Origin: Streptomyces sp. R41
GTDB taxonomy: Bacteria > Actinomycetota > Actinomycetes > Streptomycetales > Streptomycetaceae
Assembly (NCBI RefSeq): GCF_041053055.1
Contig: NZ_CP163443.1
Span: 6,803,001-6,867,000, forward strand
Length of the DNA stretch: 64,000 nt
Direction: 5' to 3'
Shown here: positions 54,696 through 62,959 of the stretch, piece by piece
Numbering within the stretch: position 1 is the stretch's first letter
How the letters are laid out: every line of letters begins with the position of its first letter
Notes under the pieces: model-generated
Seen by the model: the letters and a program-made list of their open reading frames with translations, nothing else
Told to the model about the DNA's origin: nothing
Database searches by the model: none
Translations under genes and position numbers: made by a program

Positions 54696-55720
54696 GCGCC
54701 GTGCTGCTCGAAGTGCGCGATCTGCACGTGGAGTTCCGGACCAGGGACGGGGTCGCCAAGGCCGTCAACGGAGTCGACTACAGCGTGGACGAGGGCGAGA
54801 CGCTCGCCGTGCTCGGTGAGTCCGGCTCCGGCAAGTCGGTGACCGCGCAGGCCGTCATGGGCATCCTCGACATGCCGCCCGGGAAGATCACCGGCGGCGA
54901 AATCCTCTTCCAGGGAAAGGACTTGCTGAAGCTCAAGGAGGACGAGCGGCGCAAGGTGCGCGGCGCCGAGATGGCGATGATCTTCCAGGACGCGCTGTCC
55001 TCCCTCAATCCCGTGCTCAGCGTCGGCGACCAGCTCGGCGAGATGTTCACCGTGCACCGGGGGCTGTCCCGCAAGGACGCCCGCGCCAAGGCGATCGAGC
55101 TGATGGACCGGGTGCGGATCCCGGCGGCCGCTGACCGGGTGCGCGACTATCCGCACCAGTTCTCCGGCGGTATGCGCCAGCGCATCATGATCGCCATGGC
55201 GCTGTCCCTGGAACCCGCGCTGATCATCGCCGACGAGCCGACCACCGCGCTCGACGTCACCGTCCAGGCCCAAGTCATGGACCTGCTGGCCGAGTTGCAG
55301 CGCGAGCTCAACATGGGGCTCATCCTCATCACCCACGACCTCGGCGTGGTCGCGGACGTCGCCGACCGGATCGCGGTGATGTACGCGGGCCGGATCGTCG
55401 AGTCGGCACCGGTCCACGACATCTACAAAGCCCCGGCGCACCCCTATACGAAGGGGCTCCTGGAGTCGATTCCACGGCTCGACCAGAAGGGCAAGGAGCT
55501 CTACGCGATCAAGGGTCTGCCGCCCAACCTGATGCACATCCCGCCGGGCTGCGCCTTCAACCCGCGCTGTCCGATGGCCCAGGACATCTGCCGGACCGAT
55601 GTGCCGCCGCTCGCGGAGGTGGACGAGGACCGCAGGAGCGCCTGCTTCTTCTGGAGAGAGACGCTCGACGCCGGGAGCGGCGGCGGGGGAGCGGGCGGGG
55701 CGGGAGAGTCCGATGCCTGA
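54692..55720 (+). CDS. Peptide importer ATPase D, third operon
   Basis: 342 residues. Walker [14 protein letters not shown], signature [14 protein letters not shown], Walker [16 protein letters not shown]-loop ITHDLGVV; C-terminal GCAFNPRCPMAQDIC. GTG start in a GTGA overlap. Confidence 0.92.
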   Translation: MSAVLLEVRDLHVEFRTRDGVAKAVNGVDYSVDEGETLAVLGESGSGKSVTAQAVMGILDMPPGKITGGEILFQGKDLLKLKEDERRKVRGAEMAMIFQDALSSLNPVLSVGDQLGEMFTVHRGLSRKDARAKAIELMDRVRIPAAADRVRDYPHQFSGGMRQRIMIAMALSLEPALIIADEPTTALDVTVQAQVMDLLAELQRELNMGLILITHDLGVVADVADRIAVMYAGRIVESAPVHDIYKAPAHPYTKGLLESIPRLDQKGKELYAIKGLPPNLMHIPPGCAFNPRCPMAQDICRTDVPPLAEVDEDRRSACFFWRETLDAGSGGGGAGGAGESDA

Positions 55721-56774
55721 GGCGATTCTCGAGGTCAGCGGCCTGGTCAAGCACTACCCCCTCACCCAGGGCATTCTCTTCAAGAAGCAGATCGGCGCCG
55801 TCAAGGCCGTCGACGGCGTCGACTTCCACCTCGGCCGCGGCGAGACCCTCGGCATCGTCGGCGAGTCCGGCTGCGGCAAGTCGACCGTCGCCAAGATGCT
55901 GGTCAATCTGGAGAAGCCGACGGCCGGGACGATCAAGTACTACGGCGAGGACATCACCCGGCTGTCCGGCAAGGCGCTGAAGGCCGTACGCCGCAACATC
56001 CAGATGGTCTTCCAGGACCCGTACACCTCGCTCAACCCGCGCATGACCGTCGGCGACATCATCGGGGAGCCGTACGAGATCCATCCCGAGGTCGCGCCGA
56101 AGGGTGAGCGCAGGCGCAGGGTCCAGGACCTGCTCGACGTGGTCGGGCTCAACCCCGAGTACATCAACCGCTATCCGCACCAGTTCTCCGGCGGTCAGCG
56201 CCAGCGCATCGGTATCGCACGGGGGTTGGCGCTGCGCCCCGAGATCATCGTCGCCGACGAGCCGGTCTCCGCGCTCGACGTCTCCGTGCAGGCCCAGGTG
56301 ATCAACCTGCTGGACAGGCTGCAGGGCGAGTTCGACCTGAGTTACGTCTTCATCGCGCACGACCTCTCCATCGTGCGGCACATCTCCGACCGGGTCGGTG
56401 TGATGTACCTCGGGCGGATCGTGGAGACCGGCAAGGACGCCGAGATCTACGACCATCCGACGCACCCCTACACCCAGGCCCTGCTCTCCGCCGTTCCCGT
56501 GCCCGACCCGGAGGCCCGCGAGCACCGGGAGCGGATCATCCTCACCGGGGACGTGCCCTCACCGGCGAACATCCCGTCCGGATGCCGGTTCCGCACCCGC
56601 TGCTGGAAGGCGCAGGAACGGTGCACGCTGGAGGTGCCGCTGCTCGCGGTGCCCGCGGAGTTCCGGCTCACCGAGGGCCCGGCCGCGCACGACTCGGCCT
56701 GCCACTTCGCGGAGGAGAAGCAGGTGGTACCGCCCAAGGAGCCACCAGACGATCATGATGACGGGGCGAAATAG
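55713..56774 (+). CDS. Peptide importer ATPase F, third operon
   Basis: 353 residues. Walker [15 protein letters not shown], signature [15 protein letters not shown], Walker [16 protein letters not shown]-terminal [18 protein letters not shown] in an 8-bp overlap with gene D. Last gene of the operon. Confidence 0.92.
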   Translation: MPEAILEVSGLVKHYPLTQGILFKKQIGAVKAVDGVDFHLGRGETLGIVGESGCGKSTVAKMLVNLEKPTAGTIKYYGEDITRLSGKALKAVRRNIQMVFQDPYTSLNPRMTVGDIIGEPYEIHPEVAPKGERRRRVQDLLDVVGLNPEYINRYPHQFSGGQRQRIGIARGLALRPEIIVADEPVSALDVSVQAQVINLLDRLQGEFDLSYVFIAHDLSIVRHISDRVGVMYLGRIVETGKDAEIYDHPTHPYTQALLSAVPVPDPEAREHRERIILTGDVPSPANIPSGCRFRTRCWKAQERCTLEVPLLAVPAEFRLTEGPAAHDSACHFAEEKQVVPPKEPPDDHDDGAK

Positions 56775-56882
56775 GCGTACAAATGTGCATCAACTGCGTT
56801 AACACGCAGGCAACTCAGCTGACCCGATCTCGATATACGGACGAGTCAGTCTGAACAACGTACGGCCGTGCGGGTGCCGTAA

Positions 56883-56916
56883 ACGAGCCGGGGTGCGCCA
56901 TGTCACCCCGGCTCGT
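56883..56916 (+). terminator. Terminator of the third importer operon
   Basis: Perfect 13-bp arms (ACGAGCCGGGGTG and complement) with an 8-bp loop, 108 bp after the last stop codon. Confidence 0.75.
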
Positions 56917-57108
56917 TGCCGTGCCCGCCCCAGTGTGGGGCCGCCGTGCCCGCCCCTGAGTGGAGTTGCCACGCCTGTCCCCGTGTGCGAGGGAAAACAC
57001 ATTTTCGATGCTGTGTGAGTGCTGATAGGTTCCTGTGTGGCTAATGGGGGAGCCGGCAACTGACCAAGTCGCGCCCCCTGTTGACGCAATTACATGGGGG
57101 ACTTTCAC
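56917..57108. other. Intergenic stretch before the SapA-like gene
   Basis: No gene. The part 56990-57050 is AT-richer (ACACATTTTCGATGCTG) and is the likely promoter area of the secreted-protein gene; boxes are not clear. Confidence 0.3.
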
Positions 57109-57675
57109 ATGCGCGCAAAGATCGCGTTTCGCTCTGTCATGACTGCCGCAACCCTGACGCTGATTGGCACGTCCGTGCCGGGTCAGGCTGTTGCCGCCAC
57201 CGACACGCCGCCGCCTCGCGCAGCGGCCATCAATGCCGACGACCTCACGTTCGCGTCGAAGGCGTCGAAGGAGACCCGCTCCATCGTGGCCGCGAAGCCG
57301 TCGGTCGCCGCCACCGCCTCGACGGTGTGCGGAGCGGGCTACACGCAGATCATCACCGCGGAGCGGCTGCCGAGCGACACCACCCGCTACGCGACCGTCT
57401 ACGTCTACACCAACGGCACCACCACCGGTGACCTGATCTACGACAAGCCCACCTGCGGCGTGCTGTGGAACGACACCGGTTCCGCCCAGTACATGGGGAT
57501 CCGGCTGAAGGACAACTACACCGCGACTCCCCACGACGAGGACTTCGGCACCTTCAGCACCTACGCGGGCCCCGTGCGCCAGAAGAAGGGCTACTGCGGC
57601 GAGGTGTACTCGTACATGAAGAAGGGCGGCAAGGTCGTCATCGACGACCTCTCCTCGGTCGGCAGCTGCAACTGA
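57109..57675 (+). CDS. Small secreted protein, spore-associated protein A-like
   Basis: 188 residues. Signal peptide about 1-30 (TLTLIGTSVPGQAVAA). The mature core has four cysteines, C74 (CGAGYT), C116 (TCGVLW), C163 (YCGEVYS) and C187, fitting two disulfides, and TYAGPV. The CGxGY...TYAGPV pattern recalls SapA of Streptomyces (from memory). ATG 57109 has GGGGGAC 7 bases upstream; the earlier in-frame ATG at 57094 has none. The role is unknown but probably in the spore or cell surface. Confidence 0.65.
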   Translation: MRAKIAFRSVMTAATLTLIGTSVPGQAVAATDTPPPRAAAINADDLTFASKASKETRSIVAAKPSVAATASTVCGAGYTQIITAERLPSDTTRYATVYVYTNGTTTGDLIYDKPTCGVLWNDTGSAQYMGIRLKDNYTATPHDEDFGTFSTYAGPVRQKKGYCGEVYSYMKKGGKVVIDDLSSVGSCN

Positions 57676-57732
57676 CAGCCGCCACCGGCACTCACCTTCA
57701 GGCCAGGGGCTCGATGATCCCGGCGTGTCGGC

Positions 57733-57804
57733 TCTGCTCCGACACGTCGGTCTGCTCCGACACGTCGGTCTGATCCAACGCGTCGATCTGAACCGACACA
57801 CCGA
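57733..57804. repeat. Four 18-bp tandem repeats
   Basis: Units start at 57733, 57751, 57769 and 57787. Units 1 and 2 are identical (TCTGCTCCGACACGTCGG); units 3 and 4 diverge. Each intact unit contains the near-palindrome CCGACACGTCGG. They lie between the SapA-like gene and the large SGNH gene. Confidence 0.8.
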
Positions 57805-57873
57805 GCACGTCCGCGCTCGTATCGAGCGCTGATTCGGCCTGCCCACATCTCATATCCCCGCGGCCGCCGCCGC

Positions 57874-60800
57874 ATGCCCGGCGGCGGCGCGCTCCGCCGC
57901 GCCCGCACGCCGTGCCGGTGCGGCCAACTCGCCGCGAAAGTAGGGAAGTTGAAACGCGACATACTGCGGTATGCGCGCATACCCGTGACGACGGCACTCG
58001 CTGTGTCGTTGTCGGCGGGTGTCGCCACCACCCAGGCATACGCGCAGGCCGCGCCACCCGGCACGGCCGACGGATGGTCGGCGCCGGCTTCGCCGGGCGC
58101 CGGCGCGCAGCCCGGCGCGATCCCCGCCAAGAAGCGGAAGAGCGTCCTGGGCAAGAACTACGGATCCAGCAAGGACCGGGCGTTCACCACGATCGGTGAC
58201 GGCACTGGATTCCACGTGCTGGTCGCCGGCGAGAAGGACGGCTACGCCTGGAAGACCGCCGCCTCCCTCTCCGAGCCGGGCTTCGACACCGACACCTGGG
58301 TCGGCAACGCCTGCCTCACACAGTCCGGGAAGTACGCGGCCGTGGCCTACGCGCCGCGCACCTTCACCAACAAGCCCGAACTGATGACGCGCGGCGCGTT
58401 CACCGCGATCGTCGACCTCTCCACCGGCGACGTGAATAAGCTGCCGTTCACCGCGACGCTCGGCTACTTCTCGCCCGGCTGCGGCACCGGTGAGCAGGCC
58501 GTGTTCACCGCGCTGACGGACGACACGGCGAAGAAGGACCGGACCCGGCTCGTCACCGTCGACGCCCGCACCGGCAAGGTGAGTGCACGTCAGACAGTGA
58601 ACGGGCAGGTCACCTCCGCGATCCCCACCAAGCGGGGCATCGTGGCGGCCGAGGGCAACCACCTCGTGCGCGTCGTCGGCTCCAAGGTGCGCACGGTGGC
58701 CACGACGAAGACCACGCCGTTCCAGCTCAAGGCCGACGCCGATGGCGGCGTCACCTTCCTCGACCGCGAGCCGGGCTCCGCCGAGCGGCGCACCGCCGCG
58801 GGCGAGAGGGCCACGGCCAACGGCGACAGGGCCACGGTCAACCGCGTCACCGTGGCGCAGATCAAGGCGCCCGAGGCGAAGACGCGCCCCGCCGGCCTCG
58901 CGTCGGGCCGGCTGACCGAGTTCGACCTCACCTCGACCCCGGCGGGCGAGGTGTACGTCACCGGCAGGGCGACCATGAACTCCCGGGCCGCGGGCCTCCT
59001 GCACAACCCCGGCGGCATCGCCAAGGACGCCCGTGTCTCCAGCCGGGGACAGGCCGCGGTCACCGCACGGTGGGCGGACGGGAAGTCCTCCCGCATCACC
59101 CAGGCCGAGGCCGACTCCCCCCGTCTGGTGCGCACCGACATCAAGGCGCTGGACACCGGCAGGACGACGATCGTCGACACCAGCCCCGAGGCCGTGGTGC
59201 TCGGCAGCTCGGCGAACTACGGCAAGGGCAACGACCTCACCCCTGCCCTCACGTTCGGCGGGAAGCAGGCCGCGCCGCGGGCCGGTGTCACCACCGTGGA
59301 CACGGACCGTTCGTGCTCGGTGCCCCGCAACGACCCGAAGAAGCAGGCCTTCCAGCCGACCCCGCGGCAGATCGAGTGGGCCGTGGACCAGGCCGTCGTC
59401 GGCAAGCTCAACAAGGGCGCGACGCGGCCGGCGAACTGGAAGAACACCGGCATGGCCGCGTACGCGCCGCAGTCGCTGTTCCCCCTCCGGAGCCTGAACG
59501 GCGGCTCCGGTGCGGACTGGCACGTTCCGGCGACGGTGATGCTCGGCATCACGGCGCAGGAGTCCAACATGTGGCAGGCCGCCCGCATGGTCGTCCCCGG
59601 CGTCACGGGCAACCCGCTGATCGGCAACTTCTACGGCACGCCGCACACGGCGGACGGCAACCAGTCCGACCCGTTCTTCATCGAGTGGGCCGAGGCCGAC
59701 TGCGGCTACGGCGTCACCCAGGTCACCGACGGCATGCGGATGAAGGGCAAGGAGAAGCCCAACGAGACCGCGCTGTCCCCGACGCAGCAGGAAGCCGTGG
59801 CGCTGGACTACGCGGCGAACATCGCCGCCGGTGTCAACATCCTCATCGAGAAGTGGAACCAGACCCGTGCGGACGGGATCGTCATCAACGACGGCAACCC
59901 GAAGTACATCGAGAACTGGTTCGCCGCGCTGTGGACGTACAACACCGGCTACCACCCCAAGTCGAAGCCGGAGAACGGCAAGTGGGGCCTGGGCTGGACG
60001 AACAACCCCGCCAACCCGCTGTGGAAGGCCAACCGCACCCCGTTCCTGGAGTCGGTCGGCGGTGGGGACGACTACTCGCACGCGGCGCACCCGCAGGACT
60101 GGCCGTACGAGGAGAAGGTGATCGGCTGGGCGTCCCGTCCGATCTCCGCGATGTTCAAGCCCGGTGACTTCCAGCCCGGTTACCGCGCCGCCTGGTGGAC
60201 GACCACCTTGGACCGCACGAGCGCCAAGCCGCCGGTCGGGCTGTTCTGCGACTCGAGCAACGACTGCGACCCCGGCAAGATCACCGACACGGACAGCAAC
60301 GACACCGGCAAGGGCGCCTGCAAGCTGCCCGGCGACCCGGACGCCAACAACCCGCTGTACCTGAAGTGCTGGTGGAACAAGCCGGCCAAGTGGAAGGACT
60401 GCGGCGCCCGCGCGCAGTGCGGCAACCCGGTCCACCGGTTCGACGACACCTACCCCGAGCAGCCGGACGCGGACTCCTACCCGCCGCGCTGCAACACCGG
60501 TCTCCCGGCCGGCTCGATGATCGTCGACGATCTGCCCAACGGCACCATCCCCGCGGGCTCCTCCAACCGGTGTGCGGGCGTGTCCTCCGAGGGCAAGTTC
60601 GACCTGACCTTCGCGTACCCCAACGGCCGGGTGGACCTCCACCAGATCGGCGCGGGCAACGGCAACCACTTCTGGTTCTCCCACACCCGGTCCAAGACCG
60701 GGGACGCCATGGGTATCCGCATGTACACCAAGGGCACCTGGACCCTGAACAGCAGCAAGCGGGGCTGGATGCGGGTGTACGCGCACATCCCGGACCACGG

Positions 60801-61986
60801 GGCCCACACCCGGCAGGCCGCCTACGTGGTCGGCGGCACCGACTCCAAGAGCCCGACCCGGGTCCACCCGCAGCGGGTGCAGCAGAACAAGTGGGTCGAC
60901 CTCGGAGTGTTCAACTTCACCGGCGTCCCGACCGTCTCGCTGGACACCAACACCGCCGACGGACGCGGTGAGGAGGACATCGCCTGGGACTCCGTGGCGT
61001 TCACGCCGCTGCCGGGCAAGCCGAAGAACTTCGTGGTCGCCATGGGGGACTCCTACTCCTCCGGCGAGGGTGCCACCGCGCCGGAAGGCAAGGACTACTA
61101 CCCGGAGACCGACTTCCGCGACAAGGTCAACGAGAAGGCCCACGACGAGGGCAAGGCCGAGGTCGACACGACCACGAAGTGCCATCGGTCCAAGCTCGCC
61201 TGGTCCCGCCAGGCGACCCTGCCCGGCGCCTCGAAGTCCATCGGGGCGATGGCCGACGCCTTCGACAACAACATGGACTACCACTTCGTCGCGTGCTCCG
61301 GTGCCCGCACCTACGACGTGCGGGACGGCAGCCAGGGCGAGGTCTCGCAGATCGACGCGGGCTACCTCGACCAGAACACCACCTTGGTGACGATGAGCAT
61401 CGGCGGCAATGACGCCCGCTTCTCGGATGTCATCAAGAAGTGCATCGACCTCCCGATCCCCTCCGTCGTCAACTGCCAGGCGGCGTCGATGCCGAACATC
61501 GACCCCGACAACGGCAAGGAGACCAGTGGGGAGACCGGCCGGCTGGACGAGTGGGCGCCGAAGTGGCTGCACGACGCCGTCCGTCCCCGGATCGCGAATC
61601 TGATCAAGGCCATTCACACCAAGGCGCCGGGCGCGAAGGTCGTCCTCATGGGTTACCCGCGCCTGTTGGAGAAGGACGGCTCCTGCCTCCCGGCGCTGGA
61701 CAACGTCGAGGGCCAGTTCATCAACAAGGTCGCGGACACCCTCGCCGGCGAGATGAAGGGCGCGGCGTCCGACGCGGGCTCCTACGCGGTCTTCTCCGAC
61801 CCGCGCGACGAGTTCGCCGGCAAGGCGATCTGCGGCGACCCCGAGAGCATCCACGGCATCGTCACGAGCGGCCGGTCCCAGGCCGACAACGACGGGCCGG
61901 GTCCGTCGATGCAGTCGTTCCACCCCAAGCCGGCGGGTGCCCGACTGTACGCCGACTCCCTGGAACACACCCTCCAGGGCAACTGA
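57874..61986 (+). CDS. Large secreted protein: transglycosylase-like, golvesin-like and SGNH-hydrolase domains
   Basis: Up to 1,370 residues. A signal peptide (PVTTALAVSLSAGVATTQAY, about 37-56) is followed by about 450 residues of beta-rich sequence, probably propeller-like. Residues about 550-700 resemble a lytic transglycosylase: ATVMLGITAQESNMW (E as catalytic acid) and DCGYGVTQVTDGM. Residues about 875-1045 resemble a golvesin C-terminal domain (VYAHIPDHGAHTRQAAYVV). Residues 1050-1370 form an SGNH/GDSL hydrolase with S1060 (GDSYSSGEG), N1179 (GGND) and H1350 (FHPKPAG). It would act on cell wall and on an ester. The start is unsure: ATG 57874 lacks a ribosome site, and TTG 57949 behind TAGGGA gives a cleaner signal peptide. 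Confidence 0.8.
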   Translation: MPGGGALRRARTPCRCGQLAAKVGKLKRDILRYARIPVTTALAVSLSAGVATTQAYAQAAPPGTADGWSAPASPGAGAQPGAIPAKKRKSVLGKNYGSSKDRAFTTIGDGTGFHVLVAGEKDGYAWKTAASLSEPGFDTDTWVGNACLTQSGKYAAVAYAPRTFTNKPELMTRGAFTAIVDLSTGDVNKLPFTATLGYFSPGCGTGEQAVFTALTDDTAKKDRTRLVTVDARTGKVSARQTVNGQVTSAIPTKRGIVAAEGNHLVRVVGSKVRTVATTKTTPFQLKADADGGVTFLDREPGSAERRTAAGERATANGDRATVNRVTVAQIKAPEAKTRPAGLASGRLTEFDLTSTPAGEVYVTGRATMNSRAAGLLHNPGGIAKDARVSSRGQAAVTARWADGKSSRITQAEADSPRLVRTDIKALDTGRTTIVDTSPEAVVLGSSANYGKGNDLTPALTFGGKQAAPRAGVTTVDTDRSCSVPRNDPKKQAFQPTPRQIEWAVDQAVVGKLNKGATRPANWKNTGMAAYAPQSLFPLRSLNGGSGADWHVPATVMLGITAQESNMWQAARMVVPGVTGNPLIGNFYGTPHTADGNQSDPFFIEWAEADCGYGVTQVTDGMRMKGKEKPNETALSPTQQEAVALDYAANIAAGVNILIEKWNQTRADGIVINDGNPKYIENWFAALWTYNTGYHPKSKPENGKWGLGWTNNPANPLWKANRTPFLESVGGGDDYSHAAHPQDWPYEEKVIGWASRPISAMFKPGDFQPGYRAAWWTTTLDRTSAKPPVGLFCDSSNDCDPGKITDTDSNDTGKGACKLPGDPDANNPLYLKCWWNKPAKWKDCGARAQCGNPVHRFDDTYPEQPDADSYPPRCNTGLPAGSMIVDDLPNGTIPAGSSNRCAGVSSEGKFDLTFAYPNGRVDLHQIGAGNGNHFWFSHTRSKTGDAMGIRMYTKGTWTLNSSKRGWMRVYAHIPDHGAHTRQAAYVVGGTDSKSPTRVHPQRVQQNKWVDLGVFNFTGVPTVSLDTNTADGRGEEDIAWDSVAFTPLPGKPKNFVVAMGDSYSSGEGATAPEGKDYYPETDFRDKVNEKAHDEGKAEVDTTTKCHRSKLAWSRQATLPGASKSIGAMADAFDNNMDYHFVACSGARTYDVRDGSQGEVSQIDAGYLDQNTTLVTMSIGGNDARFSDVIKKCIDLPIPSVVNCQAASMPNIDPDNGKETSGETGRLDEWAPKWLHDAVRPRIANLIKAIHTKAPGAKVVLMGYPRLLEKDGSCLPALDNVEGQFINKVADTLAGEMKGAASDAGSYAVFSDPRDEFAGKAICGDPESIHGIVTSGRSQADNDGPGPSMQSFHPKPAGARLYADSLEHTLQGN

Positions 61987-61995
61987 CACCCCCGA

Positions 61996-62021
61996 GGGGC
62001 CGGGCCCACCGGCCCGGCCCC
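61996..62021 (+). promoter_or_regulatory. Hairpin between SGNH gene and next secreted-protein gene
   Basis: Perfect 11-bp arms (GGGGCCGGGCC and complement), CACC loop, no T-run. It lies 6 bp before GAGAGGA of the next gene. Confidence 0.55.
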
Positions 62022-62038
62022 ACCACGAGAGGAATCCC

Positions 62039-62560
62039 ATGCGCAAGACGCTCACCACTGTCGGTCTCGCCGCCTCCGCGCTCGCGACCGGCGTCCTGCT
62101 GGCCACCCCGGCGGCCGCCGCCTCGGCCACCACGGACTTCGACGTGATCTTCCCCGGCCAGAAGCCGGAGACGCAGTACCACGTGACGAACACCGCCGAC
62201 GTCTCGGCCGGCAGGATCACCGCGAAGTCCGTGGTCAGCTGGCAGATCCTGGTCGACCAGGTCGTCGACAACAGCAAGCGGTTCACCAGCTTCAAGGTCA
62301 CCACCCGGTTGGAGTCCCGCCCCGGCAAGGACAACGCCGACGCCGTCGAGACGTCCAGGACGTGCGACCTGACCAAGCTCGTCAACGACAACTACACCTG
62401 GTTCCAGATCGAGCCCGTGAACACCTGCACCGCCCCGTCGATGATCTACGACGGTGACCTCTTCTGGTCGTCGGACTCCACGATCGTCTACGACATCGAG
62501 GGCGACGGAAAGGGAGCCATCACCAAGGAGATCCTCGGCTCGCCGCTGGTCCACGGCTGA
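62039..62560 (+). CDS. Small secreted protein of unknown function
   Basis: 173 residues. Signal peptide MRKTLTTVGLAASALATGV ending TPAAAASA. The mature part is beta-rich with two cysteines (TSRTCDL and VNTCTAP), probably one disulfide. Not recognised. GAGAGGA lies 6 bases before the ATG. It follows the large SGNH protein by 52 bp and is likely in the same operon. Confidence 0.75.
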   Translation: MRKTLTTVGLAASALATGVLLATPAAAASATTDFDVIFPGQKPETQYHVTNTADVSAGRITAKSVVSWQILVDQVVDNSKRFTSFKVTTRLESRPGKDNADAVETSRTCDLTKLVNDNYTWFQIEPVNTCTAPSMIYDGDLFWSSDSTIVYDIEGDGKGAITKEILGSPLVHG

Positions 62561-62575
62561 TCCAGGGTGACGGGA

Positions 62576-62617
62576 CCGGGGTCCTGAGCAGATGAGTACG
62601 GGTACTCAGGACCCCGG
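62576..62617 (+). terminator. Terminator after the secreted-protein gene
   Basis: Perfect 13-bp arms (CCGGGGTCCTGAG and complement), 16-bp loop; ends the SGNH-gene operon. Confidence 0.7.
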
Positions 62618-62643
62618 CCCACCGATTACGGAAGGCTCGTCCC

Positions 62644-62943
62644 ATGGAACGCCGGCCACGCCGACACGACGGTCTTTTCGCCGTCCTCGTCGGGCTCTTC
62701 GACGTCCTGCTCCTGTTCGTCCTCGGCTACGGACTGGTCGTCGCCGGCATCAGCTTCGGCGCCCCCGACCAGTACGAGGTGCAGCGGACGGCCGACGAGC
62801 AGCACGGCATCCTCGTCTTCAGCGCATGGCTGGCCGGCGGCGGCTTCGTGCTCGCCGCGGTGCTGCGCTTGTGGAAGACCGGCGTCGTCCACCTCCTCCT
62901 CATCGGCGCTCCCCTCCTGGCCTACCTCGCCTGGCAGCACTGA
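62644..62943 (+). CDS. Small membrane protein
   Basis: 99 residues with three hydrophobic segments (about 11-36, 55-73 and 79-97). The N-terminus MERRPRRHDG is basic, so in-out orientation is likely. GGAAGG lies about 9 bases upstream of the ATG. Not recognised. It converges on the S9 peptidase gene. Confidence 0.65.
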   Translation: MERRPRRHDGLFAVLVGLFDVLLLFVLGYGLVVAGISFGAPDQYEVQRTADEQHGILVFSAWLAGGGFVLAAVLRLWKTGVVHLLLIGAPLLAYLAWQH

Positions 62944-62959
62944 CCGGCGGGTTCCCGCA

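Noticed and set aside
57850..62391. 1,513-codon open frame on the minus strand
   Set aside because: It is the mirror of the SGNH fusion gene in high-GC DNA; its translation is low-complexity Arg/Gly/Val/Leu-rich with no domain, and the plus-strand frame has clear catalytic motifs.
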